From Streptomyces sp. F63 (lineage in GTDB: Bacteria; Actinomycetota; Actinomycetes; Streptomycetales; Streptomycetaceae), in NCBI RefSeq assembly GCF_018070345.1, contig NZ_JAGPXX010000027.1:22843-86842 (forward strand): DNA of 64,000 nt, in the 5' to 3' direction. The notes under the pieces were generated by a model that did not search any database, was not told where the DNA came from, and saw nothing but the letters and a program-made list of their open reading frames with translations. This document shows, piece by piece, positions 34,976-43,464 of this stretch; position 1 is the first letter of the stretch; every line of letters starts with the position of its first letter. Both the position numbers and the translations under genes were made by a program.

Positions 34976-36616
34976 CTAAGTCAGGACCCCGAGGTCGTGA
35001 ACGGCCCGGCCGCCGACGACGGTCGCCAGCACACCGATCTCCGGCAGCGCGTCCGGGTCCACCCCGGCCGGGTCCGCGTCGAGCACCGCGAAGTCCGCCA
35101 GGAAGCCGGGCGCGATCCTGCCGCGGGTCCGCTCGGCGTGCGCCGCGTGGGCGGAGCCGACCGTGTAACTCCGCAGCGCCGTCGCCACGTCGACCCGCTC
35201 GCCCGGCGCCAGCACCCGGCCGCCCGCCGTCCGCCGGGTCACCAGGGCGTGGATGCCGGCCAGCGGCGCACCGCCGGCCACCGGCCGGTCGGAGCTCCCG
35301 GGCACCTCCACACCCCGGTCGGTGAAACTGCGCACCCGGTAGCACCAGTCGGCGCGCTCCGGCCCGAGGGCCTCCGCCATACCGTCCCCCGCCTCCCGCA
35401 CCAGCGAGCCCTGCGGCACCGGGATCACGCCCAGCCGGACGACGCGCTCCACCTGTTCCGGGGAGGTGACCGCGCAGTGCTCGATCCGGTGGCGCGGATC
35501 GTGCCGCGGGTACCGCCGCTGCGCCTCCTCGTACGCCGACAGCACGACGTCCACGGCCCGGTCGCCGATCGCGTGGGTGGCCACCTGCCAGCCGGCCCGG
35601 TGGGCGGCGATGATCGTGGCGGCCAGCTCCTCCTCCCCCGCCTGCAGATAGCCCCGGTTGCCGGGGTCGTCGGCGAAGTCGCAGCACATCGCCGACGTCC
35701 GGCCGATGAGCGAACCGTCGGAGAACACCTTGACCGCGCCGAGGCGCAGCCGGTCGTCGCCGAAGCCGGTGCGGATGCCGAGGTCGAGGCCGGAGCGGTA
35801 CGGGTCGTCGGCGTGCCCCGGAAGCGGGTGCAGCACATCGGAGGCGGGCATGAGCGTCACCCGCTGCAGCAGCGCGTCCTCGTCCCGGGCCTGCTGGTAG
35901 GCGGCGATCTCCACCCCGCTGTGCCCGATCCAGCCGCCGCCGATGCCCGCCTCCTGCACCGAGGTGATGCCCTCGGCGGCGTAGCGGCGGGCGGCGGCCC
36001 CGAGGGCCCGCGCCAGCACACCGGCGGGGAACGGGACGAGCAGGTTCCGCACCAGTTCCTGGGCGCGTTCCTGGAGCAGTCCGGTGGGTGCCCCGGCGGC
36101 GTCGCGCACGATGCGCCCGCCGTCCGGGTCGGGGGCCGTGTCCGCCCCGCAGCGGGTCAGGACCGCGGAGTTGACCGCGCACATGTGCCCGCTGGTGTGC
36201 TTCAGCCAGACGGGGTGGTGGGGTGCCGCCCGGTCCAGCCCGGCAGCCGTCGGATGCCCGCCGGCCATCCGGTTCTGGTCGTAGCCCGCCCCGATGATCC
36301 ACTCACCGGGCGGGCGGCGCGCGGCCTCCCGGGCCACCAGGTCGTAGACGTCCTCCACCCGGGCCACCCGCCCCGGGGAGAGGTCGAGTTCGTCCAGGCT
36401 CAGCCCGTACCAGGCCATGTGGTTGTGGGCGTCGTGGAAGCCGGGCAGCACGCACCGCCCGGCGAGATCGACGGTGCGGCGGGCGGACAGCCCCGCGGTC
36501 TCCGGTCCGCCGACCGCCACGATCCGGTCCCCGAGGACGGCGAAGGCCCCGGCCCGGGGGCGGTCCGGATCCATGGTGAGGATCCGGGCGTTGCGGTAGA
36601 CGACGTCTACGTCCAT
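34976..36616 (-). CDS. Amidohydrolase family protein, YtcJ-like
   Basis: A 546-aa metal-dependent hydrolase of the amidohydrolase superfamily. ATG 36616 is preceded by GGAAGGAG. The N-terminal beta sandwich (VVYRNARILTMDPDRPRAGAF) leads into PGFHDAHNHM, whose His pair binds metal. WQVATHAIGDRAVD and RIEHCAVTSPEQVERV supply further metal His. GVEVPGSSDRPVAG carries the conserved Asp. The C-terminal strand AVLDADP closes the sandwich. YtcJ-like enzymes hydrolyse amides, formamides or related bonds; the substrate is unknown. Its start overlaps the thioesterase gene by 10 nt, and the TetR gene follows after about 10 nt. Confidence 0.9.
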   Translation of the reverse strand: MDVDVVYRNARILTMDPDRPRAGAFAVLGDRIVAVGGPETAGLSARRTVDLAGRCVLPGFHDAHNHMAWYGLSLDELDLSPGRVARVEDVYDLVAREAARRPPGEWIIGAGYDQNRMAGGHPTAAGLDRAAPHHPVWLKHTSGHMCAVNSAVLTRCGADTAPDPDGGRIVRDAAGAPTGLLQERAQELVRNLLVPFPAGVLARALGAAARRYAAEGITSVQEAGIGGGWIGHSGVEIAAYQQARDEDALLQRVTLMPASDVLHPLPGHADDPYRSGLDLGIRTGFGDDRLRLGAVKVFSDGSLIGRTSAMCCDFADDPGNRGYLQAGEEELAATIIAAHRAGWQVATHAIGDRAVDVVLSAYEEAQRRYPRHDPRHRIEHCAVTSPEQVERVVRLGVIPVPQGSLVREAGDGMAEALGPERADWCYRVRSFTDRGVEVPGSSDRPVAGGAPLAGIHALVTRRTAGGRVLAPGERVDVATALRSYTVGSAHAAHAERTRGRIAPGFLADFAVLDADPAGVDPDALPEIGVLATVVGGRAVHDLGVLT

Positions 36617-37164
36617 GGCGTGGTCTCCTTCCGGCCCCCGTCGCGGGCCGCTGGCGGTCCGGCGAGCGCGGCGCGCAGCCGGGCGCGGAACTCCTCGCTC
36701 CAGGGCCGCGGCCGCCGGGTGGCCCGGTCGATGTGGACGGCGGTGCGGGCCCCTTCGGCGACGGCTCCGGCCGCGGCGCCGTCACCGTCGGCCGCCATGA
36801 CGGTGAAGCCGGTCGTGAGGCTGGTGCGGCCGAGGGCGGTCACCCGTTGCTCGATGTGGAGCGTGCCGGGCCGGTCGACGGGGCCGGTGAACGTGATGTC
36901 GAGCCGGGCCACCACATGGTGGCGCTCGGGGTGGACCGCGGGGTCGGGGTCGTAGGGGTAGCCCATGGTGTCGAGCAGCCGGCTGAAGGCCCGCTCGGCG
37001 TGCACGGGGAACCGGGCGTGGTGCAGGACGCCCAGCGCGTCGAGTTCGTCCCAGGCGACCTCGGTCGTGGTGCGGAAGCTGCCGGGGACTCCGGTGGCGG
37101 CGGAGCCCGTGCCGGCGCCCGCGTCCCCACCGTGCGCGGGCGCGCCTCCGGAGCCCCCCGTCAC
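36607..37164 (-). CDS. Acyl-CoA thioesterase, 4HBT hotdog fold
   Basis: 185 aa from GTG 37164, which overlaps the ligase stop (GTGA). After a Gly-rich leader of about 30 residues, the hotdog domain begins at FRTTTEVAWDELDALGVLHHARFPVHAERAF. The Asp-x-x-Gly-x-L-H-H segment is the active-site region of 4-hydroxybenzoyl-CoA-type thioesterases. RLDITFTGPVDRPGTLHIEQRV and TTGFTVMAADG complete the fold. It would release a free acid from a CoA thioester made by the neighbouring ligase/hydratase. Residues upstream of 37164 (to 37308) belong to the ligase in another frame. Confidence 0.88.
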   Translation of the reverse strand: MTGGSGGAPAHGGDAGAGTGSAATGVPGSFRTTTEVAWDELDALGVLHHARFPVHAERAFSRLLDTMGYPYDPDPAVHPERHHVVARLDITFTGPVDRPGTLHIEQRVTALGRTSLTTGFTVMAADGDGAAAGAVAEGARTAVHIDRATRRPRPWSEEFRARLRAALAGPPAARDGGRKETTPWT

Positions 37165-38894
37165 GGCCGGCCTCCCGCCGTACCGCCCGCGGGCGGCGGG
37201 GGCTCCGCGGGCCGCGCGGCGGCGTCCCAGCAGGGGCCGCGGTCGGCGCGCAGCTCTCCCTTGGCCACCCGTTCCGAGGGGGTGCGGGGCAGCTCGGAGC
37301 GCACACACCAGTAGCGCGGGACCTTGAAGGAGGCCAGCCGTTCCCGGCAGAACTCCAGCAGGTCCCGGGGATCCGGCCGCTCTCCGCCGGCCGGCACGAC
37401 GAACACCTTGACCTCCTCGCCGCGGACGGCGTCCGGTTCCGGAACGACCGCGGCGGTCCGCACCGCGGGGTGGGACTCGACGACCGCCTCCACCTCACGG
37501 GCCGAGACGTTCTCCCCGGACCGGCGGACCATGTCCTTGGTGCGGGTCAGGTAGTAGATCCGGCCCTCGGCGTCCGCCCGCACCCGGTCCCCGGTGTGCA
37601 GGCGGCCGGCGCGCAGAACCCGGGCGGTGGCCTCGGGCTGCCCCCAGTAGCCGTCCATCAGCCCCTCGCCGGAGATCACCAGTTCGCCCGGCTGCCCCGG
37701 CTCCACCGGCCGGCCGGCGTCGTCGACGATGTCGATCCGCTTGCCGGGCTGGGGCCGGCCGATGCACCCGGTGCCGACGGTCTGGTCGTGGTCCTCCGGG
37801 GTGACGACGAGGTCGGCGCCGGATTCGGTCATGCCGAACGCCTCGTACCAGGGCACCCCCCAGCGCTCCTCCAGCGCCCGGTGCAGTCCGGTGGGGATGC
37901 CGGAGGCCAGGACCGCCCGGACCGCGTGGTTCCGGTCGTCCGGATGCGGCGGCTGGGCCAGCAGCGCGGCCGGCATCATGCCCAGGCAGTAGAAGACCGT
38001 CACGCCGTGGGCGCGGATGTCGGCCCACATCCGGCTCGCGCTGAACCGGTCCGCCACCACCAGCCGGGCGCCGGAACGCAGCGCGGCCACCACGTTCCAC
38101 TGCGGGTCCATGTAGCTGAACGGCTGAGCGGTGTAGAGGACGTCGTCCGCGTCGAGCCGCGGGAAGTTCGTCCGCAGGGCGTGCGCGATGGTGAGCCAGT
38201 AGCGGTGGCTGAGCATGCAGCCCTTGGGCAGCCCGGTGGTGCCCGAGGTGTACTGGATGTTCACCGGGCTCCCCGGGGCCGCGGAGTCCGCGGAGTCCCC
38301 GGACTCCCCCGGCCGGCCGGCCACCCCGGCCTCCCCCGGCTCCGGGACGCCGGAGGAGTCCGGGCCGGCCGGGCCGGCCGGTAGATCGTCCGCCGGTACG
38401 ACGGTGAAGCCGGTGAGGCCCGCCTGTCCGGCGGCGGCCGCGAGCACGTCCGCGTACGCGGGCGTGGTGACCGCGAGCCGGGGACCGGCGTCGCGCAGCA
38501 GATGTGCCGCGTCGGCGGTGCGGGCCTGGGTGTTGACGGGTACGACGGTCCGTCCGGACCGGGCGGCGGCCAGCCACAGCAGCGGGAACTCCGGCACGTT
38601 CGGCAGCATCACCGCCACCCGGTCCCCCGGCGCGGTGGAGCGCCGGAGGAACGCGCTGATCCGGTCCACCGCCGCGTCGATCTCGGCGAAGGTCCAGCGC
38701 GGCCGGGTGGCATGGGGGAAGACCCACGCCACCCGGTGCCCGTGCTCCCGGGCCGCGCCGCGGAGCAGTGCCCCGAGGGTGCGGGGTTCCGGTGCGGGGC
38801 CGGGTACGGGGCCGGGTACGGGTGCGGAGCCGGGTACGGGTGCGGCCGCCGGCGTGGAGCCCGCCGCGCTGTGCCCGGGGGTGCGGCCGGTCAT
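37161..38894 (-). CDS. Acyl-CoA ligase (AMP-forming, CaiC-like)
   Basis: 577 aa; activates a carboxylic acid to acyl-AMP and then acyl-CoA. The start ATG 38894 overlaps the hydratase stop by 4 nt. The P-loop-like motif YTSGTTGLPKG is at about 215-225. Further core motifs are YEAFGMTESGADLV, ELVISGEGLMDGYW, GRLHTGDRVRADAEGRIYY, the hinge TRTKDMVRRSGENVSAREVE and the catalytic-Lys region SERVAKGELR. An N-terminal Pro/Gly/Val repeat (PVPGSAPVPGPVPGP) and a Gly/Pro insert at 165-208 are unusual additions. The closest recognisable type is carnitine/crotonobetaine-CoA ligase-like, but the true substrate is unknown. Confidence 0.92.
   Translation of the reverse strand: MTGRTPGHSAAGSTPAAAPVPGSAPVPGPVPGPAPEPRTLGALLRGAAREHGHRVAWVFPHATRPRWTFAEIDAAVDRISAFLRRSTAPGDRVAVMLPNVPEFPLLWLAAARSGRTVVPVNTQARTADAAHLLRDAGPRLAVTTPAYADVLAAAAGQAGLTGFTVVPADDLPAGPAGPDSSGVPEPGEAGVAGRPGESGDSADSAAPGSPVNIQYTSGTTGLPKGCMLSHRYWLTIAHALRTNFPRLDADDVLYTAQPFSYMDPQWNVVAALRSGARLVVADRFSASRMWADIRAHGVTVFYCLGMMPAALLAQPPHPDDRNHAVRAVLASGIPTGLHRALEERWGVPWYEAFGMTESGADLVVTPEDHDQTVGTGCIGRPQPGKRIDIVDDAGRPVEPGQPGELVISGEGLMDGYWGQPEATARVLRAGRLHTGDRVRADAEGRIYYLTRTKDMVRRSGENVSAREVEAVVESHPAVRTAAVVPEPDAVRGEEVKVFVVPAGGERPDPRDLLEFCRERLASFKVPRYWCVRSELPRTPSERVAKGELRADRGPCWDAAARPAEPPPPAGGTAGGRP
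38782..38850 (-). repeat. Short repeats in the ligase N-terminus
   Basis: Iterated GGGCCGGGTACG / GGTGCGGAGCCGGGTACG units encode PVPG-type dipeptide repeats ahead of the ligase core. Multiples of three keep the frame. Confidence 0.6.
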
Positions 38895-39799
38895 GGCTGC
38901 CTCCGCCCGGGCCGCGGCACCGCGGTGGCACGGCGGGCGTCAGGGCCGGCACCGGAGACGGAGTCGGTGCCGGAGCCCGGGGCCACGCCGGAGTCCGGGG
39001 CCGCGCCGGAGCCCGGGGCCGCGCCGGAGCCCGGGGCCGCGCCGCCGGGGCCCGCGCCGGTGTCGACCACCCGCAGGGACAGGTCCACTTCCATGGCGAG
39101 TGTCTCCTCCAGTCCGGCGCCAAGCCCCCGGTCGAGGGTCTCCTTGGCGAGGGCGAGCGCCAGGGGCGGCTTGTCGAGCAGCTTCCCGGCCAGTTCCAGC
39201 GCGTGCCGGCGGTGTTCTCCCTCCGGCACAACCTCGTTGACCAGGCCCCATCCGTGCGCCTCCGCCGCGGTGAAGCCCGCGCCGGTCATCAGCAGATACT
39301 TGGCGCGCTGCGGTCCGAGGACGGCGGCCAGCAGCTGCGAGACGCCATTGGTCACGGTGAGCCCGACGCCCGCCTCCGGGAACATGAAGCGGGTGTTCTC
39401 GGCCGCCACCACCAGATCGCAGGCCAGGGCCCATTCGACGCCCGCGCCCACCGCCCAGCCGTGTACGGCGGCGATCACCGGGACCGGGCTGCGCTTGATC
39501 GTCCGGGTGACGTCCTGCAACCGCTCCAGCCGCTCCCTGGCCGCCAGCGGCTCCTCGGCCGGGGCGGGTTCCTTGAGGTCGTGCCCGCTGCAGAAGGCCC
39601 GCCCTGCGCCGGTGAGGACCACGGCCCGGGCGCCTTCCGCGACGGCGCGCCGCAGCGCGGCGACCAGCTCGCGGCTGACCTCGTCGGTGACCGCGTTGAG
39701 ACGGTGCGGCCGGTGCAGCTCGATCACGGCCACCGGGCCGTTCCGTTCGTACCGCACCGGGTCCCGCTCCGGGTGCCCCGTCTCCGTCACTGTCGACAT
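38891..39799 (-). CDS. Enoyl-CoA hydratase/isomerase (crotonase family)
   Basis: 302 aa from ATG 39799, AAGGA 5-9 nt upstream. Crotonase landmarks: GRAFCSGHDLKE (oxyanion hole), IAAVHGWAVGAGVEWALACD and FMFPEAGVGLTVTNG. Glu122 and Glu142 occupy the positions of the two catalytic glutamates of enoyl-CoA hydratase (20 residues apart, as in the rat enzyme), so hydratase activity is plausible. A C-terminal tail of about 45 residues (GSGAAPGSG repeats) is not part of the fold. It overlaps the CoA ligase gene by 4 nt, pointing to consecutive steps on one acyl-CoA. Confidence 0.92.
   Translation of the reverse strand: MSTVTETGHPERDPVRYERNGPVAVIELHRPHRLNAVTDEVSRELVAALRRAVAEGARAVVLTGAGRAFCSGHDLKEPAPAEEPLAARERLERLQDVTRTIKRSPVPVIAAVHGWAVGAGVEWALACDLVVAAENTRFMFPEAGVGLTVTNGVSQLLAAVLGPQRAKYLLMTGAGFTAAEAHGWGLVNEVVPEGEHRRHALELAGKLLDKPPLALALAKETLDRGLGAGLEETLAMEVDLSLRVVDTGAGPGGAAPGSGAAPGSGAAPDSGVAPGSGTDSVSGAGPDARRATAVPRPGRRQP
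38966..39043 (-). repeat. 18-bp tandem repeat in the hydratase C-terminal tail
   Basis: Units of GGGGCCGCGCCGGAGCCC and close variants start at 38979, 38997, 39015 and 39033, encoding Gly-Ser/Pro-Gly-Ala-Ala-Pro. In frame. Confidence 0.8.
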
Positions 39800-39878
39800 G
39801 CTGTCCTTTTTCTGACGTGTTGTGTTCTGCGCGGCGTACGCACGCGCCCGCTGCCCGTGGTGCTCCCTGTCCGTCCGG

Positions 39879-40667
39879 TCAGGCTCGCTCCACCTGGCGG
39901 AGGAAGGCCCGGCCCCGCTCACTGGCCGGGTTGTCCAGCACCGCTGCCGGGGGCCCCTGCTCGGCGATCCCCCCGTCGGCCATGAGCACCACCCGGTCGG
40001 CGACGTTCCGGGCGAACCGCATCTCGTGGGTGACGACCATCATGGTCATTCCGGAGTCGGCCAGGTCCCGCATCACCGCGAGGACCTCACCGACCAGCTC
40101 GGGGTCGAGGGCGCTGGTCGGCTCGTCGAAGAGCATGACCTTCGGCCGCATGGCCAGGGCCCGGGCGATGGCCACCCGCTGCTGCTGGCCGCCGGACAGG
40201 CTCATCGGGTAGCGGTCCGCGAACTGCCGCAGCCCGACCTGGTCCAGGAGTCCCAGCGCGGTCTCGCGGACCTCGCCGGGGTTCCGGCCGGCCACCCGGA
40301 CGGGCGCGGTGGTGACGTTGTCCAGCACCGTCTTGTGCGGCCAGAGGTTGAAGTGCTGGAAGACCATCCCCACGTGGCGGCGCATGAGGTTGAGGGACTT
40401 CTCGTCGTGGCGGAGCTCCTGGCCGTCGATGACGATCTCGCCGGAGTCGATCCGCTCCAGGCCGTTGACGCAGCGCAGCAGGGTGCTCTTGCCGGCTCCG
40501 GAGGCGCCGATCAGGACGACGACCTCGCCGGTGTCCACGGACAGATCCACTCCGTCCAGCACGGTGTGCGCGCCGAACGCTTTGCGGATCTGCCGCATGA
40601 CCACCAGGGGAGCGGACCGCGGGCCGTTGTTCGGGCCGCTCTTCGGGGCGCTGTAGGGGTGTGGCAT
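39879..40667 (-). CDS. Amino-acid ABC transporter ATP-binding protein (GlnQ-like)
   Basis: 262 aa, ATP-driving subunit of a polar-amino-acid-type importer. Walker A is IGASGAGKSTLLRCVNGLE, followed by MVFQHFNLWPHKTVLDNV, signature MSLSGGQQQRVAIARALAM, Walker B MLFDEPTSALDPELV and H-loop MMVVTHEMRFARNVAD. The pattern matches the HisP/GlnQ subfamily closely. Twelve bases separate it from the permease gene upstream. Downstream, 79 bp precede the hydratase gene with no terminator, so the importer and CoA genes may be one transcript. Confidence 0.95.
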   Translation of the reverse strand: MPHPYSAPKSGPNNGPRSAPLVVMRQIRKAFGAHTVLDGVDLSVDTGEVVVLIGASGAGKSTLLRCVNGLERIDSGEIVIDGQELRHDEKSLNLMRRHVGMVFQHFNLWPHKTVLDNVTTAPVRVAGRNPGEVRETALGLLDQVGLRQFADRYPMSLSGGQQQRVAIARALAMRPKVMLFDEPTSALDPELVGEVLAVMRDLADSGMTMMVVTHEMRFARNVADRVVLMADGGIAEQGPPAAVLDNPASERGRAFLRQVERA

Positions 40668-40679
40668 GGAAGGCGCCTC

Positions 40680-41333
40680 TCAGATCGCGTAACGGGAGTG
40701 GCGGCGCTCCAGCCGGCGCAGCAGCGCCGTCAGGAGGAGCACGATCACCAGGTAGTAGACGGCGGATATCAGGTAGTAGGTCAGCGGCTCATAGGTAGCG
40801 GCCGCCAGCTTCTGCGCCTGCATGAACAGCTCGGGGACCGTGATGAAGGACGCCACGGCGGTGTCCTTGACGGCGATGATGAACTGGTTGCCGAGTGAGG
40901 GCAGGATGGCCCGGAAGGCCTGGGGGGCGACGACGATCCGCAGCGCCTGCGTCCGGCTCATGCCGAGTGAACGCGCCGACTCGGTCTGGCCCTTGGCGAC
41001 CGACTGCACACCGGAGCGGAAGATCTCCGCCATATAGGCCGCGGTGTGCACGGTCAGGCCGATCACCGCGGACCAGAACGAGGAGATGTCGACGATCGTG
41101 ACGAGGCCGTAGTAGATGACGAAGAGCTGCGCCACCAGCGGTGTGCCCCGGATCACCGCGAGGTAGCCCTGGGCCAGCCAGCGCAGCACCGCGAAGCGGC
41201 TCATCCGCATCCAGGCGACGACCAGCCCGACCGCCAGGGAGAACACCACCGCCAGCGCGGCCAGCGACAGAGTGATCCGCAGCCCTTCGAGCATGAGCGG
41301 CAGGGAACGGCTGAAGCCGTCCAGAACAGACAT
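40680..41333 (-). CDS. Amino-acid ABC transporter permease (HisM/GlnP type)
   Basis: 217 aa with about five TM helices. The N-terminal HEQ-type region (LPLMLEGLRITLSLAALAV) and the EAA loop ESARSLGMSRTQALRIVVAPQAFRA-type motif contact the ATPase. GTPLVAQLFVIYYGL and LGNQFIIAVKDTAVASFI are hallmarks of polar-amino-acid permeases. It is the single permease of the set, so it probably works as a homodimer. It lies between the binding-protein and ATPase genes. Confidence 0.95.
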   Translation of the reverse strand: MSVLDGFSRSLPLMLEGLRITLSLAALAVVFSLAVGLVVAWMRMSRFAVLRWLAQGYLAVIRGTPLVAQLFVIYYGLVTIVDISSFWSAVIGLTVHTAAYMAEIFRSGVQSVAKGQTESARSLGMSRTQALRIVVAPQAFRAILPSLGNQFIIAVKDTAVASFITVPELFMQAQKLAAATYEPLTYYLISAVYYLVIVLLLTALLRRLERRHSRYAI

Positions 41334-41423
41334 GGCGGGGGTACTCCTCGGGCAGCCGGGCCGGTCGTCGTCAGCGGATGATCAGCAAGTGATCAGGAGG
41401 GGGTGGAGGCAGGGGGCGGTGAG

Positions 41424-42263
41424 TCAGGACTTGCTTTCCGGACTGATGTCGACGCCGAACCACTTCTCGCTGAGCTTCGCGTAGGTTCCGTCGTTCCGGA
41501 TCTCTTCGAGGGCCTTGTCCACCTCGGCGGTGAGCTTCGGGTTGCCCTTCTGGCTCGCGATGGAGGCCGGGTCCGGGAAGAGGATGGCGCCGGCCGGCCT
41601 GATGTCGATGCCGGTCTGCTTGATCTGGTAGAGGCCCAGCAGCTTGGTGGTGATGGCCGCGTCGATCCGGCCGTTGCCCAGCTCGGTCAGCGCCTCGTTG
41701 TCGCTGCTGTACGTCTTGACCTCCGCGACCCCGGGCTGCTTCTTGGCGTAGTCCTCGAACGTCGTGCCGAGAACCACGCCGACCTTCGCGTCCTTGAGGT
41801 CGTCGATGGACATGACCGAGGAGTCCTTCCCGACGAACAGCTGCGCGCCGGAGAGGTAGTACTCGTCGGTGAAGTCGACCTGCTTCTTGCGCTCGTCGGT
41901 CGCCGACATGGATCCCACGATGAGGTCGTACCGCTTGGCCTTCAGACCGGCGACCAGTGAGTTGAACGGGCCCGTGACCGGGTTGGGCTTCAGGTCGAGG
42001 CGCTTCGCCAGCTCCTTGCCGAGGTCCACGTCGAAGCCGGCGAGCTTGCCGTCGTCCTCGAAGTAGTTGAACGGACGGTACTGGCCGCTCATGGCGAAGG
42101 TGAGCTTCCCGTCCTCGACGAGCCGGTACTCGCGGTCCGCGGCGCTCTCGGAGCCGGAACCGGAGTCGCCGCTGCCGCACCCGGTGGCTGCCAGGGCCAC
42201 CATGAGGGAGCCGGTGAGCGCCAGCGCCGTACGTCTTGTCACACGTCTTGCAGGTATCCGCAT
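41424..42263 (-). CDS. Amino-acid-type ABC transporter substrate-binding lipoprotein
   Basis: A 279-aa extracellular binding protein anchored as a lipoprotein. ATG 42263 is preceded by GGAGG. An N-terminal twin-Arg-containing signal (RRVTRRTALALTGSLMVALAATGC) ends at lipobox LAATGC. Family motifs follow: KLTFAMSGQYRPFNYFEDDGKLAGFDVDLGKELAKRL, YDLIVGSMSATDERKKQVDFTDEYY and KVGVVLGTTFEDYAKK (spaced over residues 53-190). This is SBP cluster 3 (polar amino acids, opines). It is first in the eight-gene run and directly downstream of a strong promoter. Confidence 0.95.
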   Translation of the reverse strand: MRIPARRVTRRTALALTGSLMVALAATGCGSGDSGSGSESAADREYRLVEDGKLTFAMSGQYRPFNYFEDDGKLAGFDVDLGKELAKRLDLKPNPVTGPFNSLVAGLKAKRYDLIVGSMSATDERKKQVDFTDEYYLSGAQLFVGKDSSVMSIDDLKDAKVGVVLGTTFEDYAKKQPGVAEVKTYSSDNEALTELGNGRIDAAITTKLLGLYQIKQTGIDIRPAGAILFPDPASIASQKGNPKLTAEVDKALEEIRNDGTYAKLSEKWFGVDISPESKS

Positions 42264-42687
42264 TACCGAGCCTCCGTGATCCGCGAGCCATACCAGTCGA
42301 TCGATTGATCGATTGCGGGGAACCTACTGACCTGCACAGATGACTGTCAACGGGTTGCACCCCCGGCTGTGGGTCACGTTTTGGGATCAGGCGCCGGACA
42401 CTAGAGTCCGAAATGCGGACACCTTCCGGCGCGGAGGCGGCACCGCCGGGGTGCGGCCGGGCAGCGCGGCGGGGGGTGGAGGGGTACGTGACGCCCCCTG
42501 CCCCGGGTTCCCGCGGAGCAGCCCGGAGCACCGCAGGCACCGCGGGCACCGCGGAAGGACGGATGGGGGAACGAGCGACGGACAAGCCTCGGCGCCGGCT
42601 CGGGCCGAGCCGCGCGGTCGTTCCTCGCGTCGGGCGTGTGGCGGAGCCCGCGCGGCGCCGCCCGTGCCGGGCCCGCGCCGGCCCGCT
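42264..42687. other. Intergenic region upstream of the importer/CoA cluster
   Basis: 424 bp without a supportable gene. The left part holds the cluster promoter and ATCGAT palindrome (listed separately). The rest, up to the response-regulator stop codon, is G+C rich with no clear motif. Confidence 0.6.
42300..42350 (-). promoter_or_regulatory. Promoter and operator of the importer/CoA cluster
   Basis: On the minus strand, TTGACA (plus 42345-42350) and TAGGTT (plus 42321-42326) are separated by 18 nt, a near-consensus promoter. The expected start, about 7-13 nt further, coincides with ATCGAT-TG-ATCGAT (42300-42313), two perfect palindromic half-sites. A repressor, most simply the cluster's own TetR, could block initiation here. 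Confidence 0.7.
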
Positions 42688-43464
42688 TCAGCCCGTGCTG
42701 CCGACGGCGGGCAGGTCCTCCGCCGGGCCCACCCCGGCGCGGCGCGCGAGAGCGACCGCGGCGAGGGTGGAGTGCACGCCGAGCTTGCCCAGGACGTTCT
42801 GCATATGGGTGCGGACCGTGTGCGGGGAGAGGAACAGCCGTTCGGCGACGGCCTTGCGGCCCAGGCCCGCCACCATGCACCGCAGCACCTCCCGCTCACG
42901 CGGGGTGAGCGACTGCACCAGCCGCTCGCTCTCGGTGCGGTGCTTGCGGGCCGCGGTCAGCTCCCGCAGCACGCCGGTGAGCAGTGCGGGCGGCAGATGG
43001 GTCTCCCCGCGGAGCACGCCGCGGATGACGGCGAGCAGCCGGGAGAGCGAGCAGTCCTTGGCGACCCAGCCGGAGGCCCCGGCCTGCAGCGCGGCGGCCG
43101 CGCGCGCCGGGTCGTCGCGCTCGGCGAGCACCACCGTACGGACGGCGGGCCGGCGTTCGCGGACTCCGGAGACCAGGGATATGCCGTCCACGGCCCGCTC
43201 CGCCCCGCCGGTCCGGGCGGTGCCGATGGCGGTCGGGCCGTTCCTCGCCGCTCCGGGCGCCGGCGGGGCACAGCCCAGATCGGCGTCGACGAGCATGACG
43301 TCGATCCGGCGGCCGTCGGCGGCGGCCCGCTCCAGACAGCGCAGCGCCGCCGGCCCACTGCCGGCCGCCGCCACCTCGACGTCCTGTTCGGCGGCGAGAG
43401 CGGCGGCGAGCGATTCGGCGAAGATGCGGTGGTCGTCCACCACCAGCACCCTGATGACTGTCAC
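42688..43464 (-). CDS. NarL/LuxR-family response regulator with expanded receiver loop
   Basis: 258 aa from GTG 43464 (MTVIRVLVVDDHRIFAESLA), AGGGGG about 9 nt upstream. The receiver has the acidic pair DDH, Asp60 in DVMLVDADLG and the conserved Lys in GWVAKD, but the usual Thr/Ser is Ala (VVLAERD). About 28 extra residues (CAPPAPGAARNG...GGAERAVDG) lie between beta3 and alpha3, which normally shape the phospho-site. The C-terminal HTH is LTPREREVLRCMVAGLGRKA followed by LSPHTVRTHMQNVLGKLGV. No kinase gene is adjacent. It sits downstream of galK on the same strand. Confidence 0.9.
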   Translation of the reverse strand: MTVIRVLVVDDHRIFAESLAAALAAEQDVEVAAAGSGPAALRCLERAAADGRRIDVMLVDADLGCAPPAPGAARNGPTAIGTARTGGAERAVDGISLVSGVRERRPAVRTVVLAERDDPARAAAALQAGASGWVAKDCSLSRLLAVIRGVLRGETHLPPALLTGVLRELTAARKHRTESERLVQSLTPREREVLRCMVAGLGRKAVAERLFLSPHTVRTHMQNVLGKLGVHSTLAAVALARRAGVGPAEDLPAVGSTG

